A DNA stretch of 64,000 nucleotides from Mangifera indica (lineage: Eukaryota; Streptophyta; Magnoliopsida; Sapindales; Anacardiaceae), in assembly GCF_011075055.1 (NCBI RefSeq), contig NC_058139.1:13475584-13539583 (forward strand), in the 5' to 3' direction. Shown piece by piece: positions 38,580-51,477 of this stretch. The notes beneath the pieces were generated by a model, which was not told the origin of the DNA, ran no database searches, and was given only the letters and a program-made list of their open reading frames with translations. A program made the translations under genes and the position numbers. Position 1 is the stretch's first letter. Every line of letters starts with the position of its first letter.

Positions 38580-40390
38580 CTACACATATAACACCCATTT
38601 CAAGATATATACCTTTACTTAGAATATGATTTGAAGAGACGTGTATGACTGGACTACTTAATTTAAAATCTTTTAATGCATGATCATAAATAAATATTCA
38701 AGCATGCAAAAAGGTACAATGTGAATAAATACTAAAATACATTATTTATTAAAAGTTCATAAACATATGAAAAGTCTGAAAACTCAATCAAAAGTTATTT
38801 TGCATAATTAAATCTTAAAATGTAATTGAAGTATTGAAAATACAAAAAAAAAAAAAAAAAAAGGAAAGAAAGTCTAAAAATAACAATTATGCCCCTTACC
38901 TCCACGCAGTTGCTTAGTGGATTGTTGGTTCTCTCGTATGTCTCGTTACTCACCTCTACCTACCAAACAACAAAAAGGAACGTGTTAGTGAAAATACTCA
39001 GTAAGTCTATAACCTCTTGACACTCTGAATACTCATAAAATTGATAAACCTAGTGTTTCATTTGTGAATTTGAATGTGGTCATAACTCAACACTCTCATC
39101 CTCTAACATAAGCCATCTACAAAGGTTTACTAAGACCTAAATTGAAATCAACACATTTGATGTCCTAATGAAAGCGTAATGATGCATCTGTCATGCGGCC
39201 TATAACCTCTCGACACCTTGTATGTCATTATCTATCGTGCCTTATGCATATGTCATGCGGCCTATTGGGCTAGCTATTTGGGACATCTTGGTTACATGAG
39301 AAATAATCTTATTGTAGTCCATTCCTTTACACATAAGCTAATCAGAATTGTTATCTAAACTATCTTGGGATGAGCCCTATAGTGGGTACATATGTGATGC
39401 ATTCTACTAACCATGTGAGAAAATATTTAAGAAGCCACAATCCTTACTCTACACACCTGAATAAATTGAGTGGCTATGCACCTTAATGTTGAATGCATGA
39501 TGCATCTTATAGGTATATAACCCTATTATTTTTATGTATCTTGCCACTTATACATACGACTAGTGGCTATCTAGATTTGAATCACTTTCTTTAACTTTCT
39601 TATTTTTGACTCAGATTCGACTCGATCAGGGTCTCATGTCATCTTCCACACAATCATGCATTCTTTCTATTTCTATCTAGCTTGTTTCCTTTACTAAAAT
39701 CTCTTATTCTTTCCTCTTTCTTTTGTTTCCTTTTCATTATGCTTGAACTAAAGGTAAAATAGTCTTTTTACTAACTACACAAGTGTGTATCAAAGGTACA
39801 CCCTTGTGTGCCTCTTTTAAATGCAACATTCACTTTTGGAAAGTCACACATGGGCATGTGTCTTATACCACATAGTTGTGTATGCCTTTTCTTAAAATGA
39901 GCGCGCAAAACTTGCAGAATTTGCTAATTTAAACTAAGGACACACATACATGCATAAGGTCATATACGACAGTGTGTTGCAATATGGAGATTGCAACCTA
40001 TCGCTTTCCCACACTGTTTTGGGTAATTATGGTGATTCCAATGTAAACAATTCATTCAAACATATTTATAAACATCTTAAACCAATAAAACATATTCATA
40101 CACACATAAATCTACTCATATTAGCAAATTATACTATCTAGAGACAATTTCAATCACACTTTTTATTTAGTCTACCTATTTATGAATCATGACTAAATAT
40201 ACACATAATCAATATAAACTCTGCATTGTCCTCCCAGGACCAAGCAGATTCTTTACGTGTTTGATGGTTTACCAGCGACTAGTAGCTTTCTCCAACAACT
40301 ACAAGTCTCTCCTCTCACTGCTCTCTCTTTTGAGGATGGCTAAGTGAGGAGAATATGAAAGAATTAGGTTTAACATGATTTTATTTTGTT
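38580..40390. repeat. LTR-like dispersed repeat, copy 2
   Basis: Collinear, diverged relative of 5590-8030 (see there). It begins near 'ataacacccatttc', includes GTGTGTA/ACACCC-type motifs at about 39780-39960, and ends near 40380 after a T/C-rich block. With no recognisable internal domain around it, a solo LTR is the simplest explanation. A poly-A run lies at about 38843-38862. Confidence 0.5.
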
Positions 40391-41238
40391 TGTTGGATGC
40401 AATGTGTATGGACTCTATACAATTTAAAATAATAAAAAGACCAAAATGCCCCTAAACTTACTTGTGGATGTTATTATACAAATGGCTATCCAAGTTGGCA
40501 ATCCTCATGTAAAATCATCACAACCACTTCTTTAATCCATTTTAGTCTTTGAAACAATGAAACACCTTCTTTTATTTAAAGCTATTAAAAGACTTGTAAT
40601 GTTGTTAATGCCATTCTCCTATTTTATTCTTCAACTCAAATATATTGGATAGACAACTCTTATGCACCATGTATAGTACTCATTGTCACACTAGACAAAT
40701 AATATTAGCAAAATGTTTGAAGAGATTTATATAATTAAACAAGTGCTTAACCGGTTGCTATGCTGGAGTTGTTATGGTAATGTATAGAATATGATAATAA
40801 TTAAAACAAGAGTGTAATTTATTTGGAGAGACATGGGTGAACTAAAATAAACATTCCCCTTACCTTGTCAAAGGGGAATAAATATGCCCACATATAACCG
40901 GTTATAAACTCTTAAAAAGCTTAATATCATACCTAATATTTCTAAATCCTAAATTTATATGTGTACATACTTCATATTTTTGTTGCCAGAAAACACTTTA
41001 TATATACACTTTCAACTTCATTTTAATCAACTAGATTAGTGGTCATCGATCGACAATTGCAATTAAGGGTGGATCTAGGCCTTTGTTAGGGTATACTCAA
41101 ACCCGCATCCAAATCAAAAGAGTTTTAAAGGAGTATAAGAAGGTCCAACCTTAAAACATAATTATTCCTAACCCAAACAAATATAGTCCAAAAATAAAAA
41201 GATTTTTCTTTTCAAAAATTGACATGTCATTAGAAATG

Positions 41239-41338
<100 letters not shown>

Positions 41339-43689
41339 GGACACACACACCCGCCCAATATATACACCACATTTCTTCACACTTTCTAGAATTCACCTAA
41401 TCATAAATTTTTTTCATTTTTTACTCTTCAATTCAATCTTTTAGTCTAATTATCTAGGATTTTGATCTCACGACTATTATATTATGTTGATAAATTTGTT
41501 ATTATTGCAAATTGTAATATTCTATTGTTGCAAATTGTAATATTTTATTGTTTTGTATTTTGTTTGTTTATTTAATAAATCAATTGATTTATTTTGGATT
41601 TTTGGAGATGAATGATATATGGATTTTTTTTCCTAATAAATAATGTATGTAAAAATGCTATAGTTTGCAATTGTTTGCCACTATAATATTTTATTGACAT
41701 TTCTGGTATTTATGGAATGAGTTATAAGATTCTAATTTCAATGTTATTTGAGTGTAACTATTAGTTGGTCAGCGTTGTTATAAAATTTTTCGATTAAATG
41801 TTTTAAAGTTTTGTGTCAAACATTCTATAGTTTGCAAATGAGACATTTGTATTTGCTTTAATATAGCAAAAACTTATATACAAACTAGTATTAGTTATAA
41901 ATAACTTTATGTATTTATCACTAAATATTATTTAGTATCATTATTATAATTATATAATTTACTAGATCTTTGAGAATTAAGAAACATATGATGAAAGACT
42001 CTGGTTGTAAAAAGAAAAGTACAATGTAGATTCAATAACAATTTTTACTGCTTTAGGTTTCTTAAAATGAGATGAAAAGAGATCAAATCTATAAAGTGCA
42101 AATGCAAGTTAATTTTGCTAAGCAATTCCAATAAAATAAAAATTGATTAATTTTAAATGTATTGATAAAAATAAAGCAAAAATGTTTTTAAAACAAGAAT
42201 ACTGTTTTGATTTCTTATCTCCCAAAGTTTAGGAATATATTATCAAACCTATAAAGTTTAGTCAATTTTAAAAAATCCTCTTAAAAATAAGTCAGAGTAA
42301 TTATAAAGTTTATATATTTCTACTAATCCTCTTAACTTGTGTTATAATTGTGATTAAGCTATAAACTTGTGTGAAATATTTTTTGTAGATTTATTTAGTA
42401 ATTTTTTGTATTGTAATTGTGTGATTTTTTTTTCTCTCCTCTTGAAATGTTTACTCACTTAAAAAATTACTTTTACTATTATATTTTTCTTTTACCCAAG
42501 TTTGGTAGTTTTTTTTTTTTTTTCTTTTAAGGTTTGACTTGTTAATTGATATATAAGAGAAGAGTCGCGGAGGCCCCCTCTCAACAAACATCTTGAGCCT
42601 GCCAATGACTGCAATAAGAAAATATTTTAGAATCCGAAACTTGGAACTGCCCATTCATCAGCCACATACTCCTTTCACATGTTCCTTTCATTCACCTAAC
42701 TAATGTATTAGAATCCGGTGCTTTTGGCTATAAAAAACCATTAAAATGGTCTCATCTAAATTGATGATTAAATTAATGAATGTATAGATGATGATGTTGT
42801 TGTTGATAACAAAAACAATTAGCAACAATGTTTTGTTAATAAGTTTGCATATGTTTAAGCACAAAAGTGCAAAAGTCGGTTTTAATTAATTGAAACAAAT
42901 TTTACTTGTATTGGTGGGTGTCATGATGTTAGTCTTAAGGACACTAGGTAAGTAAAACTTAGTTTTCGGAGGAAAGGATAAGATTTTCTATTCTATCTTA
43001 CAAAAGGGTTTGCTGTCTGCCTACGTATTTCGTATTTAAGAATGAACACATGGTGGACTAGCCATTAATTTATTATTTAACTACTTAAATTGATTTTAAC
43101 ATAGACTAGTCGAAAAGCATCCATCTCGTTTGCTTATATATTTCATATATAGGAAATTTCAATTATATTAGATTTATAACTTATTTATTAATTAATTAAT
43201 TAATTTTTGACATCAAATAACATAATTCATGTACAACTAACTCGAGCTTAAATTAAAAGAACTTTTCTTCCAAAATATTAAACACACTACGGATACAATT
43301 AAAAACGATAAAATTTTTTTATATGATTCTGCACAAACATACGTCAGTATGACCTAATCTAAATATTTCAAATTTATAAAGTTAAACACTACAAATAAGA
43401 ATTTAGTTCACTCAGCTAACTCCTAAACTATTTTGACGGTAGTTTTACACAAATTTGAATTTTTCACAAGTATCTTAATTGTCTCTTAAGCATCTTGCTC
43501 AAGATATAAGCTCCTTTTGAACTTTGTACACCGAAATCATGTCAGCTACTAAGATTAAAATCTCTACAATCCTTAAACCAAAATCACGTTAACTTACCAG
43601 AAGAAATTTATATGAAAATTAAAGTGAAAAAATGCAGGTACTGAGCTACAAAAACAAATAAGAACTCGCATAAAAAATGAATTATAAAA

Positions 43690-43810
43690 AAAATTATGTA
43701 TACATACTTATATGTATCATCACGTAATTAAATGAGTTTGAATTTAAAATAACGTAATACCCAATTACATAATAACACACATAAATATATACAAAGTAAG
43801 TAAGTATAAT
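43690..43810. repeat. Degenerate MITE-like element
   Basis: The pattern 'ttatgtatacatac...' to '...taaatatatacaaagtaa' with a core 'caattacataataac' resembles the palindromic MITE family, but is more diverged than the other copies. Confidence 0.4.
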
Positions 43811-44127
43811 TTTACTTATATAAAATACAAAATAATCAGATTTTGTCTAAACGGAATAGAGCAAGTCAGTTTCGTATAATCAGTTCACGTTATCAAAATA
43901 TTGACTTGTACCCAAAATAACACAGTTGTTTTTTTTTTTTTTTAAATAAAATCATATCATAATAATTATAGACAAAATCTAACAAATAAAGACACAAAAT
44001 AAAATCAAATATTCAAAATTGATCACCATCTAATAAAAAGGAATAAAGATGATATCGGATATTTTATTCAATATGATCATATAATAACATATATGCACAC
44101 AACATTATGGAAACACAAATTAAGTAA

Positions 44128-44272
44128 TGAATAATGTTATATGTATAAATAATAATATATCATCATATAATTAATAGTTTTAAATTAAAAATAAAATAAA
44201 TATTTAATTACATAATAACATATTATTATTTATATATAAAATTATACATATTATTTATATACATAGTTTTAT
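44128..44272. repeat. Palindromic AT-rich MITE-like element
   Basis: Left end GAATAATGTTATATGTATAA and right arm TTATTTATATATAAAATTAT match 24616-24778 and 28775-28938. The two arms are reverse complements around the region near 44180-44210. Confidence 0.65.
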
Positions 44273-45950
44273 TAAAGAAATTAACCTTATTTTATTTGCT
44301 ATTCTGTATTTCATTTTTGTTGTCACGAGGAAACATCACAAGAAATTCTATCTTTATCGCGAACTTTGTGGGGACATCAAGAGAAAACATCAGAATATAC
44401 AAACAAGTTTGGGGGCTGTCCTTGTCACTTCGTAAATCCTAGGAAAGATTATATTTTAAAAAAATAATAATAATATGCTACACTGACGAAGGTTTTATAT
44501 TTGGTAAGGTTATATCATTTATAATTATTTAAAGTTATTTAATGCTCTAATAATCTGGCTACAAAACATTATCAGCAACGAGGGGAATGCTAGCTAAGAC
44601 ACTCGAGCCCTCTCTAACAAAGTAGTAAGACAATGAAGAGGATGAAAGTGCTCACAGATATATATACATGATAGAGATTCTAATGTAAAGATAGATTCCC
44701 TAGCTAGATAAACTCCCGCGTTGAGCTAGATAGAAATAAAGAAAAAGTGGTGTAAAAGAAAACAAGGAAATGAATTGTAGGAAAAGGATTCCACTTTGAT
44801 TTAGATGCAGCACACAACTATATTTTATATGTTTTTTTAAAATCCTTTTCTAACTTTTATGTGGGTCACGCTCGAATATTATTATATATGCCCTATATTA
44901 ACAGGAGATTGTAATTAAGAAGTTTAAAAGGTTTGTCAATACAGGATGAGCTTCCTCGTGAAAATAGATAAAGAGACACTTAAAGAAATTGAAAAGGAAG
45001 TGGGGAAAAAATAGAAGGAAGTTGTTTGGTCAAATGCTAGGGGTGGTTGTACCAGCCTTAAACCTCTTTGTTGTTTTTTAAGCTAAAAGAGCATTGGTTT
45101 ATTATATATTAATGAAACTTTAACCTAAAGACTTTTGCAACTTGTTACTCTCATTATGAGCTTATTCTAAACAAATTCATGAATATGATTGAATGAATGA
45201 ATTTCTCAACTCCTTTGAATTTAATCGAGCGATAAATTACGAGAAGATCCTAAATTCGAGAGAGTTCTTGAGTAGTTGTAAAGAAGAGGACTAAGGCATT
45301 ATCTTAGAAATTTTTTGGGGACACAATTATCTTTTATCTTTCTCTTTTCTATGGATGAGACAAAAAATGTATAACTACTACAAAATTATTATAATTAAAA
45401 ACGACTCGATCGATTGCATATGCAATTTACAAACAAGTTGTTATAATCGTTGTTAAACCTACTGTTTGAGTTGGCAACGCAATCCTACCCATACAACCCC
45501 AGAATTTTTAATTAATTATAACATATATATACAACAAATATTCGGAAGGAAGAAGGAAAAGAAAAGATAAGTCCTAGATCAATTATATAATTATGTATAA
45601 AGTGACATTAGAAAATGGAACCATATATCTTTATATACTCATATATTATCTAAAATAATTTAAACCATAATAGAATTAGATTGTTTGGTGAAAAAAACTG
45701 GCCGACAAGGCAATAAATTTTTTATTTGGGTTAATCATTATATATAAAATCCTTAACTTGAAGGCCAATAAAACATGGTAATGGCAAATAAGGATTTGTT
45801 TCATTTTTCTTTCTAGGAGATCACTTGGTTTTAAACTCATTTAACTTCGTTGAAAAATAGCAGGAAAAAAATGAAGCAAGCCCTGAAAAAGGGAGTAAAT
45901 AAAACAAGGCATGTAATACATTAGAGATTGACGATGATGATTAGGTACTC

Positions 45951-45981
45951 ACAGTCGATGAATAATTTTGTCATCGACTGT
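45951..45981. repeat. Perfect 11-bp hairpin
   Basis: ACAGTCGATGA (45951-45961) pairs perfectly with TCATCGACTGT (45971-45981) across a 9-nt loop. No T-run follows that would suggest a Pol III terminator; function unknown. Confidence 0.7.
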
Positions 45982-48092
45982 TTGGTCATGTCAGCTCCAC
46001 ATATCTGATCCTTCTATTGTCCAAAACAAAAGAAATACTGAAATAGTGATAAGTGGAAGGATGCGTATAAATTATTCTTTTCTGTTTTATTGTCTTGAGG
46101 TCCAGAACAGAGGGAAGAAGAATAATTAAAACTGGGTTTGATAGGGGGATCAAAGAAAAGAGAAAAGGCAAAAGCAAGTTATTGTGAAACATGGCCTCAT
46201 GCTTGTGAATTTTAATCTATAAATATTTAAGAAATCGCCACATAGGTTAGACTAGCCATGTGCTTGTTTATATAAAATGTCTGTACAAAACAAAATCAGA
46301 TGACAAACCACCCGCAGTATTGAAAGAACTTGGTCATATTATAAATTAACCTATCCTGCCCAAAAGTATGCTTATGGGAATCTCTCTCTCTCTCTCTCTC
46401 TGATCTATTTTTCCTGTCTTAGAAATGGCTATAGCAGGTGTTAATGGCAGAGTTGGATTGCTTAAAATTCACTGCAAACTAACACCACCAAATGGGAATC
46501 CTAATCATTTAGCTCTCCTCCTCTTTTTTGGGCTGGAAGAAGATGGCACATACAATTACAAACTGTCCCTATAGTTTTGCACTTTTTTCTTGCTTACTAG
46601 AGTAAAATGAGGCGCATGCCCAAGTTTCTTCAAACTCTTCTAAAGGCCAAAGCAGTGATGATCAGCTAAAAAACACCCATTAATAAATAAATAAATAAAT
46701 AAGTTTATTGGAGTACTAAGGCTTGTTCAAATTAATGTTATTATTAAGTTAATGATAATGTTGTTAATGTTCAACTAATTACACTCTTAGACGGGGTTCT
46801 CATCTGATTACCTTTTATTATCAGACCCATTATGGATTAGGTTGGCCATCTCAATATTTTTGGAATAAATTAGACCATGAAATTACCAGATATTTGCATT
46901 CAGTACTTGTTTATAACTGTATTTGGTTTCTTAATAAATACACTATACAAAATCTTGTATATCTAATATGGTTTTAGAAATTATCACATTAAGTAGAAAA
47001 AATTGGGAAAGTAGAGAAGGGAGAATGAAACAGATGGGTGTTGGAAAAGATCACACGACCATGGACCAAAAAGAGTTCCTAATTAGGAAGATTCCTGATT
47101 AAAAAGAAAATAAGATCTGAATAATTCAACCTTATTTTCTCTCACAAAATAATGAAATTTCCAATGCATTAGACACAGTTAAATTCCTATCATTCAAAGT
47201 TTCTCTATATCGAAACTCTTGTTTAACAATCCTAAAATAATATGACCAGGCCAATAGTGTCATGAAAGCAAAGTTTCTTCTGTTGAGGTTCCAATGGAGT
47301 CACTTTCATGAGAGAATATCCATATCATTCATTCATTTAAAGAAACCAAAGGTCACGGCGTAAGCCAAGAGAAATGAACTGTCATGTTCTAATTGGCTGA
47401 CAAAAAAACAGTTCGAATTGCAAGATTTATTTTGCAAAAACATAATAAAATAGATCATCCAACTATAATCCCAAGAGCTACGTACAAATTATAAAATATT
47501 GAATTAGAGTTTAAGGTTTTAGAAATATCTGGATCTCCATATAATTTGAAAATGAAAACTTATTGAAATCATCTGAAATTATCTATCGAGATTACCTCTT
47601 GATGTGATTTGGTCTTTTACTTCAGAAACCTCTTTGAATGACAGTTTTGAATGGATAAGTTATACTATATTTATTCTGCATTAGGTTTTGAAGTAGGGAT
47701 CTATCTAATTTATAGTAGGTTAATTGACCCTCTATTAAGGTCTAATAAACCTTAAGAGCCACACTTGTGACCCCCAATCATAACTTTTAAGTGTATTGAG
47801 TTTTATCTTTATTGATTACTTAATTTCATCTTTAAATTGACATTGAACTATTCAATTTCTTGGTTTTATTAAACAAAACTATAATTAATGTTAACTCACA
47901 TCAGAAAATTTCTAACACAAATGGCAAGTACGAATGCAAAATGGAAGCTGTTGAGTGGTGACCTTATTCTTTACAATTACACGTAGATCTGAGTCAGACG
48001 ATTATTTTTGCTTTAGCAAATTAAAGTTGGTTCCTCCAATAATTTTCCTATTAAGTCTTGGCCTTCACTTCTAAGGTGTGCTTTAGCATTAC

Positions 48093-48100
48093 TATATATT
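48093..48100 (+). promoter_or_regulatory. Candidate TATA box of the ERF gene
   Basis: TATATATT lies 92 nt upstream of the first in-frame ATG, so transcription would start near 48125. A pyrimidine-rich stretch (48127-48150) follows, as is common around plant start sites. Confidence 0.55.
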
Positions 48101-48184
48101 GCATACTGCCTTGATTTCCATCATTTCTACCTCTCTCTCTCTATTTCTTTGTTCGTTTGTTTTCACCCAACAAAAGAAAAATAC

Positions 48185-49459
48185 ATGACTATGGAAGATC
48201 AGTTTCCGAAAATGGAAAACTTCATGCACAAGGAATCGCCATCTTATTTTCATAGTCTGATGCCTTCAGGATTGAAGTTTTTTGGCGATTCAAACTTTTG
48301 GGGTGACTTGAATGAGACTGCTTGCGGTGATCACTGCCTGAATTCTTCATCTTCCCCACCTGATAGATTGTTTTCGAGTTCTGAGTCTAGTTCATCGGCT
48401 GAAGAGGTTTCTGGTGCCAATTTGCTTAATAACATTCCTGGATTCATCAAACAGGACGTTGTTAGGGAGCAGTTTGTTTCAGGATTGAGTTGTGTTCATC
48501 CACATGGCAGAGCTTCGGTTTTTTATGAGAAAGATAGTTTTATTCCTGTAAATTTCTTGCAGTCTTTTCCGAAACTGACTCAAGCTCAAGTTTCTGAACC
48601 GCCTTATCCATCTTCATTATGTACCACGTCCAAATTCCCAAATTTAACTTTGTTTTTGAAGGAACCTCCCATGTTAAAATCTCCAGCACAAATGGCTGAA
48701 TCAATAGGCAAGAACCCTTCATTTGGTCACATTCAGTGTGAACCGGGAAACGAATGGCTTAAAGTCAACGAAAGTTTGACGAATTATTCCTCCAAAGGCT
48801 TCAGTGATTACAGGCTCAGCACAACGAAGACACAAACAATGAAATACACAGGAAGAAGACTGCAAAACCAACATAAAAGAGGTCCAAAATTGTCATCAGT
48901 TTCATCACCGGGAAAACTCTATAGAGGGGTGAGGCAAAGGCACTGGGGCAAATGGGTTGCAGAAATAAGGCTTCCAAGAAATAGAACAAGGGTTTGGCTG
49001 GGGACTTTCGACACAGCGGAAGAAGCCGCGATCGCTTATGACACAGCTGCATATATCCTCCGTGGAGACTATGCGCATTTGAATTTTCCGGAACAGAAGC
49101 ATCAACTAAAGATAAGTTCTTTGAATAGAACAACGGCAGCTCTTCTTGAAGCGAAGTTGCAGGCGTTATCCCAAGGCATTGCTTTGAATAAAAAGGCTAA
49201 TGACCACCAGCAACTATCGACTTCGCCAAAGAAAAATTCGTCCGCTCAGAATGCAGAAGTGCTCAAAAATGTGCGCCAAAACACACAAACTACAACAAAT
49301 TGTCAGTTTGCGTTGGAGAGTAAAGTTGGATCAAAAGTGAGTGAAAATAACAAGAAAAATCAGGAGGTTTCATCACATATGGATACTGTTCAGTTAAGTA
49401 GAATGCCCTCCTTGGACATGGATATGATTTGGGATGCTCTTTTGGTCTCTGATTCATGA
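48185..49459 (+). CDS. ERF062: AP2/ERF transcription factor, DREB A-6 group (ERF062-like)
   Basis: Intronless frame of 424 codons. The single AP2 domain (about residues 246-303) begins [19 protein letters not shown] and contains the conserved WLGTF, AYD and LNFPE motifs. Val14 and Leu19 of the domain fit DREB group A-6 (RAP2.4 to ERF062), which binds DRE/GCC-type promoter elements in the nucleus. The N-terminus ([11 protein letters not shown], then [15 protein letters not shown]) is long and is what points to ERF062 rather than the shorter RAP2.4 types. A Ser-rich stretch (about 53-72) and the acidic C-terminal end ([12 protein letters not shown], last 20 residues) could serve activation. Two ATGs are possible: 48185 (weak context) and 48191 (A at -3 and G at +4, giving the family-typical MED start); the second may be the one used. 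Upstream in-frame codons lack an ATG. An AATAAA signal lies at 49591-49596. Confidence 0.92.
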   Translation: MTMEDQFPKMENFMHKESPSYFHSLMPSGLKFFGDSNFWGDLNETACGDHCLNSSSSPPDRLFSSSESSSSAEEVSGANLLNNIPGFIKQDVVREQFVSGLSCVHPHGRASVFYEKDSFIPVNFLQSFPKLTQAQVSEPPYPSSLCTTSKFPNLTLFLKEPPMLKSPAQMAESIGKNPSFGHIQCEPGNEWLKVNESLTNYSSKGFSDYRLSTTKTQTMKYTGRRLQNQHKRGPKLSSVSSPGKLYRGVRQRHWGKWVAEIRLPRNRTRVWLGTFDTAEEAAIAYDTAAYILRGDYAHLNFPEQKHQLKISSLNRTTAALLEAKLQALSQGIALNKKANDHQQLSTSPKKNSSAQNAEVLKNVRQNTQTTTNCQFALESKVGSKVSENNKKNQEVSSHMDTVQLSRMPSLDMDMIWDALLVSDS

Positions 49460-49590
49460 CAATTTTTTCCTTTTCACAAATCAAACTTCATGAGGGGTTA
49501 TGTTAATTATCAATGGTGGATTTAATTTGCTTAAGTGATGATTTACTTTAAGCAATGTTTTTTCATTTATTTTTCTTTTGTGCTGTTTCT

Positions 49591-49596
49591 AATAAA
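49591..49596 (+). terminator. Candidate polyadenylation signal of the ERF gene
   Basis: AATAAA 132 nt past the stop codon, in T-rich sequence. This is a plausible distance for a plant 3' UTR, but plant signals are loosely defined. Confidence 0.4.
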
Positions 49597-49760
49597 TTTT
49601 ACAATTATTATTATGTTTTTGAATATGGAGTTGAGTTTAAAATTTTAAATATTTAATAGAATATTGGAAGATGAAGAATAACACATAGTTGTTATAGTAG
49701 CTGCCATATTTAGAATGTGGAAGGAAGATTTATATTTATGTTTTGATATTATAAAATAAG

Positions 49761-49940
49761 TAGTATTATGCATATTTATTTTTGGATATATAAATAAATA
49801 TACATATGATATATCAATATGTGATTAATCATATATAATTAAGTATTATTTTATCGATAAATTATTTATTCATTTGATAACATATATCAAATGTATATTT
49901 ATTTATATATTTAAAAATAAATATTTATAATTTTATTGTT
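49761..49940. repeat. Palindromic AT-rich MITE-like element (variant)
   Basis: Left arm (about 49761-49840) and right arm (about 49860-49940) are reverse complements over most of their length; the shared block TATATAAATAAATATACAT appears in both. The arm sequence differs from the 24616 type, so it may be a separate subfamily. Confidence 0.6.
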
Positions 49941-50334
49941 TTAAAATATGAAAAAAAAAAAGTCATAATGGTTCCATTTTGAATTGGTATTCACCTGTAT
50001 TTTCAGTGGCGTTTGTTGGGTGTTATTTGTCGTGGTTATGACCATTTTTTATCATAAAAATAAAATAAACGTAAAATGAAATTCAATAAAAAGATAAATT
50101 CTCTATATTTATGTTTTAGAAAATAAATTCCCACCCAGTATATCTTTCATCAGTAAATTTTATTTAGTTTTTTTGAAAATAATTGTTTTACCTTTTATTA
50201 AAATTATAAAACTACCATTAATATTTAATATAAATATCAAATTATTTATATATTTTTATTATTTTAAAATTTTATTACTTAAATCCTAAAATATCAAGAC
50301 TTTAATTAACTTTAAAATATTACATATTGTACAA

Positions 50335-51477
50335 TTTTTTTTTGCCGTATAACTATCATTTTTTAAATTATTGAAAGTATATTAAAATTTTAAAGACACC
50401 CTCAAAGTTTTTTCAAATTTACAAAACCTTTTAAAAATTTTCATTAACTTCTTTAATATTTTCAACAATTACCATTTACATCACTAATATGTCATTTGAA
50501 AATGAAAAATATATTTAAAAAATTTATACAAAATGATCTTCTTAACCGTTTTCGAACATAATTCCTGAATAGAAATGGATGATGGGTGAAAATAGGGATG
50601 GCAATGGGGAGGGGCGGGGAGGGGATATCAATCCCCGTCCCCGTCCCCGCCCCGTCCCCTCCCCATCCTTGCCCTGTTCCCGTGGGAAAAAATTCCCTCC
50701 CCATACCCGCAAATATAAATTTTAATTCCTTTATGTATTTCAATAAATAAAATAAATCATATTCTCCCAAAATATCACTTGCTACAAAAACTATAAAATA
50801 TTCATTGTTATTTTAGTTCAAATACAAAGTTTTCATAAAATCTAACAATATGTAATAATCAATCTCTTCATTAGTAGCTCTTCATGTATGTGATTTAAGG
50901 TAATTTTATAATAACATTAAATTTAACACTTTTCATTCACTTCAATTGATTTTGTCAAGTTTATAATTTTTTTTGTGTAAAACCTGGTGGATTGACTGAT
51001 TAAGTTTTAAAGTTGAAATAGAATTAATTTGGTGCATTTGCATTTTATGATAATGAAATTCTAGAGTTTTTTTAATATATTAGATTAATAGTTCAGAAAT
51101 TAGTAAAAACTGATAATTGATAATTAAAAAATTAGTTAAATTAAAGTTATAGTTTTAATAAATCATAATGTAAAAATTTCTAGAACTTAATAGTTTAGAA
51201 ATTATTATATTAATATATTAGATTTAGGGGGTGGGGTGGGGAGGGGAGGGGCGGGGCGGGGACATATGTATCCCCGTCCCCAATTACGGAGATTTTTTTC
51301 GTCTCCATCCCCTCTCCTTTCCTCGTTTTCATTGGGGAATCCCCTCCCTGTTAGGGTCGAGATCCCTAAAGTCGGGTCCAAATTGTCATCCCTAGGTGAA
51401 AATATGACTTTTTGAAAATTAAAGGGCGGCATGTCATTTCATCAAACCTTGGATGGGACATAGTGTTGTGGCCTAAA
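50335..51477. repeat. MULE-like dispersed repeat interrupted by a hAT element
   Basis: The left part (50335-50592) and right part (51403-51477) correspond to the family at 27298-27752, including 'taactatcattttttaaatt' at the start and a 'catttcatcaaaccttgg' end followed by a degenerate GGCC. The middle is the hAT insertion at 50593-51394. Confidence 0.6.
50593..51394. mobile_element. Non-autonomous hAT element, 802 bp, perfect target duplication
   Basis: Terminal inverted repeats TAGGGATGGCAAT and (complement of right end) TAGGGATGACAAT differ at one base and begin with the hAT TA-GG pattern. The 8-bp flank GGTGAAAA is present intact on both sides (50585-50592 and 51395-51402), the hallmark of hAT insertion. 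Both ends carry G-rich and C-rich runs while the interior is AT-rich. There is no transposase; the open frames at 50492-50770 and 51205-51432 are products of the GC-rich runs. Confidence 0.88.

Larger units (their letters stand above)
49460..50334. other. ERF 3' flank and AT-rich spacer
   Basis: Presumed 3' UTR to about 49620, then AT-rich spacer containing the palindromic element at 49761-49940. No gene. Confidence 0.45.

Noticed and set aside
48149..48184. Upstream in-frame extension of the ERF coding region
   Set aside because: It begins with TTG; the first ATG is at 48185. Likewise the ARID-HMG first exon begins at the ATG at 59525, not at the upstream TTG.
50492..50770. Gly/Pro-rich frames here and at 51205-51432
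   Set aside because: They are produced by G-rich and C-rich runs of a hAT element; no domain.
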